Below are positions 6,177 through 12,731 of a stretch of DNA of 12,731 nucleotides, in pieces. A model generated the notes under the pieces. It did no database searches. It was not told where the DNA came from and saw only the letters and a program-made list of their open reading frames with translations. Origin of the DNA: Legionella sp. (GTDB lineage Bacteria; Pseudomonadota; Gammaproteobacteria; Legionellales; Legionellaceae). The DNA lies in the NCBI GenBank assembly GCA_004297865.1, contig SCSO01000143.1:1-12731 (forward strand), read 5' to 3'. Numbering within the stretch: the first letter of the stretch is position 1; every line of letters starts with the position of its first letter. A program made the translations under genes and the position numbers.

Positions 6177-7409
6177 TTACGTCGGCCCATCAGCCTCTGC
6201 GACAGGTGCATTAGTTAACCCCATCCGACCAAAAATCTCCTCAATCATTTTCTGCGTATTAGTTGGTCCTGAGCTTCCAAACATACCAGAAAATCTATTC
6301 CTGGGCTCTGCAAACGCTTTTGCATGATTATTATCCCAATTACGTAAGTCACTTAGTAATTCATCAGAAGGACTTCCGCTATCTTTGACCATTTTTTCAA
6401 GATCCCTTGTAAAAATAGACTCTAAATCCCGAAGTAGTTCTATTTTTGAAGTACTGGGTTTAGCTACTCCTGTTTTAACTAACATTCCTGTTTGCGCAGC
6501 TTGTAATACCCTTATTTCCGCACGAATTCTAAGGATAGATGGGCTTAAAAAGGGTGCGTCCCAAGAGGCATAATAATCGGTAACTAAGTAGTTCCGTCCG
6601 GTTCGCACTCCTCTTATTTGCTTTGGAAGACCTTTGATAAATGTATCCATTTCGTCTTGCTTTTCTAACCAACTATTTCTATCAGAAATATCCAGTAACA
6701 CTAAAGATGGCGGTAAATCCTGCATTGATTTTGTAAGATCTACAGAAGATTTAAACGCCCCTAAATTACAATTAGTCATATCAAGGAAGGTCAAGGATCT
6801 AGATAAATTCTTAAATAACGCTTGCAAATATTTATCAGTAAGGTCGCCAATATTATTGTTACTGAGAATCAGTCTTTTAAGTGAAGTTAGTATTTTCAAA
6901 ACTTCAATTAAATCAGTTTGTAATTTTCCGAGCTCATTATGACTAATATCCAAACGTTCTAGCGGAGGTAGTGCTCCTAAAATACCAATAAATTCATTTT
7001 TCTGGAATTGACCTAGATTGTTTGCACTAATATCCAAATCTATAACTGTTCGAGGAATAGCCGCAAAAATTTTTTTTAAACCATCTGCTGAAAGACTTTC
7101 TTTAGACCAGGAGTACTCAGTATGTAACTCGTTTCCGCTTAATTTCAATTTCTTAACATTAGGACCTAAGGCCTGTAGTATTTCCACCCATTGATCAGGT
7201 CTGAAATTATTAAGCGAATTATAGGACAAATCCACAGTGTGCACAGAAGGGGGAAATGTTTTCAATATTTTAACGATCTGAGCTACAGAAAGTTTATTTA
7301 ATTCATTGCGACTCAGATCGACTTCAGTAGTTATCTGAGGAAGCTCCTTAAGCTCCTTATCGATTTGTTCCGAAACGTAATTACCCAGATTACTAAAACG
7401 ATGTCTCAT
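6177..7409 (-). CDS. Leucine-rich repeat protein, candidate host-interaction effector
   Basis: The product has 410 residues with about eight leucine-rich repeats of ribonuclease-inhibitor type, 27-30 residues each with one longer unit. Cores lie at about 28 (TEVDLSRNELNKL), 57 (HTVDLSYNSLNNF), 86 (KKLKLSGNELHTE), 123, 151 (ERLDISHNELGKL), 178, 207 and 237 (degenerate). The third unit has an eight-residue insertion around 98-106. After about 265 the sequence is not LRR but helical and charged, with a Gly/Ser/Pro-rich stretch near 373-384. There is no signal peptide or membrane segment. In bacteria such LRR arrays usually bind proteins, and intracellular Legionellales encode many as type IV effectors. 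That role is inference here. The ATG has GGGAG seven to eight bases upstream. It converges with the protease gene and diverges from the kinase-like gene. The name Lgl/LegL-like would be a class label, not an orthology claim. Confidence 0.88.
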   Translation of the reverse strand: MRHRFSNLGNYVSEQIDKELKELPQITTEVDLSRNELNKLSVAQIVKILKTFPPSVHTVDLSYNSLNNFRPDQWVEILQALGPNVKKLKLSGNELHTEYSWSKESLSADGLKKIFAAIPRTVIDLDISANNLGQFQKNEFIGILGALPPLERLDISHNELGKLQTDLIEVLKILTSLKRLILSNNNIGDLTDKYLQALFKNLSRSLTFLDMTNCNLGAFKSSVDLTKSMQDLPPSLVLLDISDRNSWLEKQDEMDTFIKGLPKQIRGVRTGRNYLVTDYYASWDAPFLSPSILRIRAEIRVLQAAQTGMLVKTGVAKPSTSKIELLRDLESIFTRDLEKMVKDSGSPSDELLSDLRNWDNNHAKAFAEPRNRFSGMFGSSGPTNTQKMIEEIFGRMGLTNAPVAEADGPT

Positions 7410-7704
7410 ATACAGCTCCCAATTTAGTCCTATAAAAAGTTCATTTTCCTTTTATTACAAGAATTTATTCAAGTCAATAAATATTGCAGACAGTCTTTTG
7501 CTTAAACATGTTCGGGGCTAATTTTTGAAATTCAAACTGCAACTTAAGAGGATGGTTTTTGCAAGTTTGCATACTTTTCCCCAATCCTTTGAGACGGATG
7601 AAACATTAGATTTTGATTTGTTTTAAAGCTTACTAATTTGTGTTAATTTGGGCTGCTTTAAATAGTGAGATCCAGTTTCTCAGATTAGTGGAGGCAGATT
7701 AACA
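7410..7704. other. Divergent control region between the LRR and kinase-like genes
   Basis: This 295-bp gene-free gap is very AT-rich and must hold promoters for both divergent genes. I find no strong sigma70 pair. On the minus strand, TTGACT (near 7479-7474) with AT-rich -10 candidates at short spacing is the best for the LRR gene. On the plus strand, GTTAATTTG near 7643-7651 loosely resembles the TTAAT-containing PmrA element reported for Legionella effector genes, but the match is too weak to call. GGAGG (7690-7694) lies ten bases before the kinase-like ATG. Confidence 0.35.
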
Positions 7705-10233
7705 ATGAAGGACTTTGATGTAACAGAAGCAGAATGGAATATTGCTCGCCGACTCTTAAAAAATGCAGCCGACGGAACTATTTATCCCCTTCCTAAAACC
7801 AGCGATGACACCAGTAATAGCACGCAACCTACTTTTATCAGAATTTCCGATCAGATCTATGCGATTGCTGCAGGCAATGCGCTCATTACCAATGAAAATG
7901 CTAATTTACAACTTGCTAAAAATGAACAAGGACAATTATTTGTTATTAAAATAGTGCAGCCTTTCAGCAGTTATTTCGAAGTTAATATTTTAGATGACTT
8001 GTCGATGCTTATTGATGCACATATGCCCTCAGATTCACTACATTATATAGTGATGCCTTATTGGGGTGATAACTTATACAATCGCCTGATAGATAGAAAA
8101 TTAACGATTGAACAACGTTTAGATATAGCGATAAACCTTTGCTGGCAAGTACATCGGTTGCATGAGGGTACAGCCTCAGAAACCCATGCACAGTATGCGC
8201 ATTTGAATTTACATCCTTGGAATGTGCTAGTTGAGAAAAATAGGAATGTACATATCGTAGATTTCAATTCTGCAACGTATCAACCCACAGCCGAAACAGA
8301 TACTAATCCTGATTTTTTGGATTGGTCTGCTTATGCAGGGGAAAAGCTAACAGGAATACAACATGACATTATTGCATTAAAGCGCATTTTGTATATGCCA
8401 ACCACTTTCTTTTGTAAGACGGGCTTTGTTCCTCAAACGATGCATAGGGGGATTTTTATTGAAGCTGAATTACAAGATTTGCAATTAAAAACTTATGTGG
8501 ATACTTCTTCAACTAATATCCAACCACCTAATCATCATCATGAGCGAATGACTGCTTTGATGCTCACCGCCTTACTTATTTGTGCCAAATTAAAATTAAA
8601 GATTGAGCAAGTACAAATTGTGAATTCGCCAAACGTGGCTGAGGCTATAGTTGGGCTTTATTTTGCAAAAAAACAAAAACAAATTGCATCTATCCTTGCT
8701 AACCCGCAACGTATTCATCTAGTCGCTGCTTTAAGTCGAACGAATTGTCTCCAAATGCTAGATGTTTATAGCCAAGATCAGCAATTTCTTGAATTTTTAG
8801 ATCAATCAAGTTCTCATGCTTCCGACAGTGCTCTAGTTTGTCTCAAACGATTAGGTCTCTCTCTATACTATTCCCGGGTTCTCAATTTTTATGAAGCGCA
8901 AAATGTTCTTGAACTCACCCGTGAGGGACTTGGGCAATTTGTAGAAAAACTCTTTACGAATGCAGCACAACTTTTTGCGATTAATTTATTGCGGAATTAT
9001 CGATTTGCTTATTTTGATCTAATTCATTCTTTTGGTTATTTACCGCATCCACAAATGGAGTTTTTCCCCAATAGAATGGATAAATATTATCAAAACGTTT
9101 TAACCAATTCCGAACTAGCTAATACGATGATGCGTGCAGGGAGACATTTTGAAAATTGCCCAAGTTCTCTCTTTTTTGCACTAGTTATTAATCCGCTATC
9201 TATAAGTTTGGCCAATTTATTAATGGATGAAGGGATCGAGAATGCTGCTTTTTTGGAGTATTTACTTCGCTTCCAACCTAAAAATGGTTTAAGCGCTATA
9301 CGACTAATTAAAGAGATGAAAAAACTTGGATTTAGTAATCTCTATGCCAATATGGCAGAAAACCGTGAGCTGGTTAGTGATTTTTCGATTCTATTTAATT
9401 GTGATTTTAAAAGAAAACTCACTAATGACATGTTGGTAAATGACCAATTGCGGCGGATATTAAGAGATTATTTGCGCCATAATTCCGACAAGTTTCCTGT
9501 CTTCTTGAATTTGTATGAGGACATTCTTTTACAACAACAAAAACAACCCGATAAACACTGGGTTACTTTGTTGGAAACCACCGCGCTATTGAACAAAAGA
9601 AATGTAAAAACTTATCGCCAACTACTCCTTGATAACCCTGCTTGCGTGCAGCCGCTTTGGGAATTTCTTCGTGAAGACAAGTCGGCGTTGATTGATAAAA
9701 AAATTGCGTTTATGAATTTGCTAAAAACAGCCCCTACTGCGAACCGATTTGAGTTATTACAAACTTTTGCAGGTCAGGAAGATTTACGTACTCTGTATAA
9801 AAAATATCCCTGGGATTGGCGGGAATTAAAAAAATTATTACTCCCCGCGGAAGTAAAAATGCTCCAACAACAAGTATTTACTGAAGAAGAATTCAAAGCT
9901 AAGGTGGTTTTAGGAAAAATTAAGACAAAAATTACTCAGACCCAATGGCCGACTGAAGCTAGCACCCAGCAATATTTTTACAAGAGCACCTTTTGGAATT
10001 TCCCAGGATTCATTGCTAATCAGGCCGCTGTTTTGCAAAATAGAGCCCAGAGAAGGTTAACCCACGTTGAGGCACTGGCTCGAGTAAAAGAAATTGGTTG
10101 TGAAGAGGCGCAACAGAGAGATGGTGTGGGTTCAGCCATTAAACATGGTCTTTTTGGCAAAACCAAATCGAAGACCCAATTATACGCTGAGGCTTTTGCT
10201 AGTGATGATGTTTTTGATATGACTTTCGGATAA
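7705..10233 (+). CDS. Large protein with N-terminal protein-kinase-like domain (catalytic Asp replaced by Asn)
   Basis: The product has 842 residues. Residues about 50-230 read as a protein-kinase fold: a possible nucleotide loop near 55-72, the beta-3 Lys82 in FVIKIV, a probable helix-C Glu92 (FEVNIL), and a hinge MPYWGDNL (117-124). The catalytic loop is HLNLHPWN (166-173), metal-binding Asp186 is in VDFN, and Asp221 (QHDIIAL) fits helix F. In active kinases the loop reads HRDxKxxN; here Asn168 replaces the catalytic Asp, and DFG is DFN. The fold may therefore be a pseudokinase or an atypical enzyme. The remaining 600 residues are rich in Leu, Phe and charged residues, probably helical, and I recognise no domain. 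There is no signal peptide. GGAGG ten bases before the ATG supports the start. Kinase-plus-helical architectures occur among Legionella effectors, and the LRR gene next door supports that idea, but secretion is not shown. Confidence 0.85.
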   Translation: MKDFDVTEAEWNIARRLLKNAADGTIYPLPKTSDDTSNSTQPTFIRISDQIYAIAAGNALITNENANLQLAKNEQGQLFVIKIVQPFSSYFEVNILDDLSMLIDAHMPSDSLHYIVMPYWGDNLYNRLIDRKLTIEQRLDIAINLCWQVHRLHEGTASETHAQYAHLNLHPWNVLVEKNRNVHIVDFNSATYQPTAETDTNPDFLDWSAYAGEKLTGIQHDIIALKRILYMPTTFFCKTGFVPQTMHRGIFIEAELQDLQLKTYVDTSSTNIQPPNHHHERMTALMLTALLICAKLKLKIEQVQIVNSPNVAEAIVGLYFAKKQKQIASILANPQRIHLVAALSRTNCLQMLDVYSQDQQFLEFLDQSSSHASDSALVCLKRLGLSLYYSRVLNFYEAQNVLELTREGLGQFVEKLFTNAAQLFAINLLRNYRFAYFDLIHSFGYLPHPQMEFFPNRMDKYYQNVLTNSELANTMMRAGRHFENCPSSLFFALVINPLSISLANLLMDEGIENAAFLEYLLRFQPKNGLSAIRLIKEMKKLGFSNLYANMAENRELVSDFSILFNCDFKRKLTNDMLVNDQLRRILRDYLRHNSDKFPVFLNLYEDILLQQQKQPDKHWVTLLETTALLNKRNVKTYRQLLLDNPACVQPLWEFLREDKSALIDKKIAFMNLLKTAPTANRFELLQTFAGQEDLRTLYKKYPWDWRELKKLLLPAEVKMLQQQVFTEEEFKAKVVLGKIKTKITQTQWPTEASTQQYFYKSTFWNFPGFIANQAAVLQNRAQRRLTHVEALARVKEIGCEEAQQRDGVGSAIKHGLFGKTKSKTQLYAEAFASDDVFDMTFG

Positions 10234-10250
10234 GTCAGACATTGAAATCT

Positions 10251-10282
10251 AGCCTGTATTACGACTTCGTCTAATACAGGCT
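10251..10282. repeat. REP-like hairpin AGCCTGTATTA...TAATACAGGCT
   Basis: An 11-bp perfect inverted repeat encloses GACTTCGTC, which adds three more pairs and a TTC loop. The form resembles dispersed hairpin repeats seen in many Proteobacteria (CCxGxATTACGCTTCGCTAATxCxGG followed by CTACA), from memory and not checked. It begins 18 bases after the kinase-like stop. No U-run follows, so termination would need other factors. The rest of the gap to mreB (10283-10441) contains a run of seven C and AT-rich sequence in which I cannot place the mreB promoter with confidence. Confidence 0.6.
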
Positions 10283-10441
10283 ACAGCAAAGCGAAGCCCG
10301 TCAGCTTCCCCCCCATACCGCTGTATTGTCAGGCCAAAGCAAGTCAAGAGTAAATATTTGAAATTCTTACTTAGAACTGTCGATTTTTAAGCAAATATAG
10401 GATAAAGTAACTCAAAAAAGAAGAATGAGGTAGTGCCATAT

Positions 10442-11479
10442 ATGTTCAGAAAATTACGGGGTGTGTTCTCTAATGATCTTTCAATAGATTTAGGAACAGC
10501 CAATACATTGATTTATGTAAGAGACAAGGGAATCGTTCTTAATGAACCTTCCGTTGTTGCTTTGCGAAATGAGTCCGGGCAAAAGCGTGTTGCTGCGGTA
10601 GGGCTTGAAGCAAAAAGAATGCTAGGGCGTACTCCGGGCAATATTAATGCGATTAGACCCATGAAAGATGGGGTGATTGCGGATTTCTTTGTTACCGAAA
10701 AAATGTTACAGCATTTTATTCACAAAGTGCATGAAAACAAGTTTTTACGTCCCAGCCCAAGAGTGCTTGTTTGTGTTCCCTGCGGGTCAACACAAGTTGA
10801 GCGTCGCGCAATTCGCGAATCGGCTATGGGTGCGGGTGCACGTGAAGTCTTCTTAATTGAAGAGCCAATGGCTGCGGCCTTAGGTTCAGGAATGCCAGTC
10901 GAAGAGGCCAGTGGTTCTATGGTCGTTGATATCGGTGGGGGCACCACTGAAGTGGCGATTATTTCTCTAAGTGGTATTGTGTATCATCAATCAGTGCGTA
11001 TAGGCGGTGATAAATTTGATGATGCCATTGTGTCTTATGTTCGTCGTAATTACGGTACTTTAATCGGTGAAACTACTGCTGAGCGCATCAAACATGAAAT
11101 TGGTTCTGCATTCCCCAGCCGCGATTTATTCGAAATCGAAGTGCGTGGTCGTAATTTGGCAGAAGGGGTTCCGCGTAGCTTTACTCTAACTAGCGCTGAA
11201 ATTCTTGAAGCCTTACAAGAGCCTTTATCAGGTATTGTAGGTGCAGTTCGTGCAGCTTTAGAATTAGCTCCACCTGAATTAGCAGCAGATATTGCTGAGC
11301 GTGGTATGGTCTTAACTGGTGGCGGTGCTCTGTTGAAAAACATTGACACCTTACTTATGGAAGAGACAGGATTACCTGTATTAATAGCTGAAGATCCATT
11401 AACTTGCGTTGCTCGTGGTGGTGGTAAAGCTCTAGAAACCATGGATTTGCGTGGCGGTGATTTCCTCTCAACAGAATAA
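10442..11479 (+). CDS. mreB: Rod-shape-determining protein MreB (bacterial actin)
   Basis: MreB is an ATP-dependent actin homologue that forms filaments under the inner membrane and guides lateral cell-wall synthesis with MreC, MreD, RodZ, RodA and PBP2. The product is 345 residues, against 347 in E. coli. Visible motifs are phosphate 1 IDLGTANTLIYV (15-26), connect 1 and phosphate 2 VVDIGGGTTEVAII (161-174), EEPMAAALG (140-148), and the adenosine motif VLTGGGALLKNID (290-302). The N-terminal MFRKLRG suits the membrane-binding amphipathic end. The ATG at 10442 is chosen because it gives the conserved N-terminus. The GTG at 10433 is only two bases after GAGG and adds MPY, while GAGG is 11 bases from the ATG, slightly long. 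It is the first gene of mreBCD and overlaps mreC. Confidence 0.97.
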   Translation: MFRKLRGVFSNDLSIDLGTANTLIYVRDKGIVLNEPSVVALRNESGQKRVAAVGLEAKRMLGRTPGNINAIRPMKDGVIADFFVTEKMLQHFIHKVHENKFLRPSPRVLVCVPCGSTQVERRAIRESAMGAGAREVFLIEEPMAAALGSGMPVEEASGSMVVDIGGGTTEVAIISLSGIVYHQSVRIGGDKFDDAIVSYVRRNYGTLIGETTAERIKHEIGSAFPSRDLFEIEVRGRNLAEGVPRSFTLTSAEILEALQEPLSGIVGAVRAALELAPPELAADIAERGMVLTGGGALLKNIDTLLMEETGLPVLIAEDPLTCVARGGGKALETMDLRGGDFLSTE

Positions 11480-12365
11480 CAAACATAGTCGTTTATTTAT
11501 CAAGAGCGGGCATAGTCCATTGGGCTTTGCCCTCGCTCTAGTGTTTTCTATTGGTTTGATGTTTTCTGATTATCGCTATCATTATTTAGATAATGTTCGT
11601 AGTGGTTTCTCCCTGATTGTTTCTCCTCTTCAATACACAGTCGACTATCCGGTCCGCGTCGTCGGTTGGGTGCAATCTTTGGTTAGTGCTAAGAAAGCTC
11701 TAATTGATGAAAATATTAAATTAAGATATCAGCAAACCCTTTTAGAAGCAGAACTACAAAAATCTTTGGTCATCCAAAAAGAAAACTCGCAATTAAAAGA
11801 ATTGCTCCTTACATCATCTAAAGCCAACATGCGAGCCATGGCCGCACAAATTTTGGCTGTAGATACCAGTAGCGCACGCCAAATCGTGGTGTTAAACAAA
11901 GGAAAGCGCGACGGAGTGTACATAGGTCAGCCCGTGTTGGATGCTAAAGGTGTCATGGGGCAAGTGATTGATGTAGGACCGATGACCAGTAGTATTCTGC
12001 TAATATCTGATTCAAAAAGTGCCGTGCCTGTGCGCAATAATCGTACCGGTGAACGCGCAATTCTGGTAGGGACTAATCATATTGATGAATTATCTTTAAT
12101 TAACCTACCCAAGACCTCTTCTATTCATCCTGGTGATGTATTAGTCACATCTGGTTTAGGGCGAAGATATCCTGAGGGTTATCCTGTGGGTCGAGTAGAA
12201 GGGGTGAGCAGCATTCCCGGAGAAGATTTTGTCAAAGTGATAGTGAGTCCGGTGGCTTTATTGAATCGTAATCGTTTAGTGTTATTAATATGGTCAGATA
12301 CAGAGCAAGATCAATTAACTGCACAAATCAACGAACGCTTAAACGCAGCGGAGAATACTGCATGA
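11451..12365 (+). CDS. mreC: Rod-shape-determining protein MreC
   Basis: MreC is a bitopic inner-membrane protein whose periplasmic domain links MreB filaments to PBP2 and the wall-synthesis machinery. The product is up to 304 residues: a cytoplasmic N-terminus, one transmembrane segment about 23-39 (LGFALALVFSIGLMF), a coiled coil about 80-120, and the beta-rich MreC domain about 125-280 with VLNKGKRDGVYIGQPV, GVMGQVIDVG, SSILLISD, VTSGLGRRYPEGYPVG and VKVIVSP. No ATG lies before the membrane segment, so the start must be GTG, at 11451 or 11457. Both are inside mreB (overlap 29 or 23 nt) and neither has a good ribosome site, which implies coupling to mreB translation. The stop overlaps the mreD ATG as ATGA. 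Confidence 0.95.
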   Translation: MAVISSQQNNKHSRLFIKSGHSPLGFALALVFSIGLMFSDYRYHYLDNVRSGFSLIVSPLQYTVDYPVRVVGWVQSLVSAKKALIDENIKLRYQQTLLEAELQKSLVIQKENSQLKELLLTSSKANMRAMAAQILAVDTSSARQIVVLNKGKRDGVYIGQPVLDAKGVMGQVIDVGPMTSSILLISDSKSAVPVRNNRTGERAILVGTNHIDELSLINLPKTSSIHPGDVLVTSGLGRRYPEGYPVGRVEGVSSIPGEDFVKVIVSPVALLNRNRLVLLIWSDTEQDQLTAQINERLNAAENTA

Positions 12366-12731
12366 ATGGATTGCAATTGCGATTAGGGCTAGCATTCATT
12401 GCCGCCTTAGGTTTATCCATTCTACCCTTGCCGGAGATGATTTCTTCTTTTCGTCCATCCTGGGTTTTATTACTTATCTTATATATTGAATATTTTTTAC
12501 CAGGTAATTTTAAACTCACCACTTTGCTCTTAGTGGGTTTGATGTTGGATGTTTTACTCTCCACAGTAATTGGTGAGCATTCCTTTGCCTTATTAACAGT
12601 GACTTGGATTGCGTCGACTAGATCGCGACGTTTTCAATTTTTCTCTATGATGCAACAAATTGTCTTAATCGGCTTTTTTTGCTTGTTGTATCAGTTGATT
12701 ATTTGCTTTATCGACGGCATGTTAGGTTTTT
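12362..12731 (+). CDS. mreD: Rod-shape-determining protein MreD (3' end outside window)
   Basis: MreD is a small polytopic inner-membrane partner of MreC and the elongation complex. The ATG overlaps the mreC stop (ATGA), so translation is coupled. The frame stays open to the window edge, giving 123 residues of a family usually about 160 long. The visible sequence has successive hydrophobic helices: LGLAFIAALGLSILPLP, then RPSWVLLLILYIEYFLP, then LLLVGLMLDVLLSTVIGEH, and a fourth near 101-117. The RPSWVLL and GLMLDVL patterns match MreD at the same positions as in E. coli. The gene order mreB-mreC-mreD supports the call. Confidence 0.95.
   Translation, partial: MNGLQLRLGLAFIAALGLSILPLPEMISSFRPSWVLLLILYIEYFLPGNFKLTTLLLVGLMLDVLLSTVIGEHSFALLTVTWIASTRSRRFQFFSMMQQIVLIGFFCLLYQLIICFIDGMLGF

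Noticed and set aside
6634..6942. Plus-strand open frame inside the LRR gene
   Set aside because: It is antisense to clear LRR repeats, has no ribosome site and no recognisable protein features.
7643..7651. PmrA-type site (GTTAATTTG) before the kinase-like gene
   Set aside because: Only the TTAAT core agrees with the reported consensus, and the surrounding DNA is so AT-rich that such a match is expected by chance. Mentioned only in the control-region entry.
11050..11442. Minus-strand open frame of 130 codons inside mreB
   Set aside because: It is a shadow of a highly conserved coding sequence with a typical compositional bias; no start signal.

Overview
The window is AT-rich gammaproteobacterial chromosome. 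Two housekeeping ends, the 3' part of pgi and the start of the mreBCD cell-shape operon, bracket about 9.5 kb of more variable genes. No rRNA gene or species marker is present. A ProA/LasB-like secreted M4 metalloprotease next to an LRR protein and a large kinase-like protein resembles Legionella and relatives (order Legionellales). That placement is inference from gene content only.

Layout. 1-696: C-terminal part of glucose-6-phosphate isomerase, open at the left edge. 711-786: tRNA-Lys(UUU) on the minus strand, with its own promoter at 801-828. 847-2584: a minus-strand two-component operon, an OmpR/CusR-like response regulator followed by a histidine kinase that overlaps it by 20 nt. The kinase has a very short periplasmic loop rich in His and Met, which suggests a metal sensor. 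The intergenic region 2585-2734 is dense in sites: a CusR-box-like palindrome, an 11-bp-phased GTCA direct repeat and a GTAAA direct repeat. It lies between the regulator and a divergent, unrecognised multi-pass membrane protein (2735-3694). 3744-4097: a small gene that looks frameshifted in its second half.

4098-6176: a secreted M4 zinc metalloprotease (4354-5991) with a strong sigma70-type promoter and a short terminator. Two copies of a 76-bp element, in opposite orientation, flank it. Each copy has self-palindromic ends built on GTTGGGTC/GACCCAAC. 6177-7409 (minus): an LRR protein with eight RI-like repeats. 7705-10233 (plus): an 842-residue protein with an N-terminal protein-kinase-like fold whose catalytic-loop Asp is Asn, followed by about 600 residues of unrecognised, probably helical sequence. 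The LRR and kinase-like genes diverge from one 295-bp control region and both resemble host-directed effectors. 10251-10282 is a strong hairpin of REP type. 10442-12731: mreB, mreC and mreD with overlapping ends; mreD runs off the right edge.

How the genes may work together. mreBCD encode the elongation scaffold. The two-component pair probably controls itself, and the site arrangement suggests it also controls the divergent membrane protein. The protease, LRR protein and kinase-like protein form a plausible secreted or host-interaction cluster, but no secretion-system gene is in view to confirm this.
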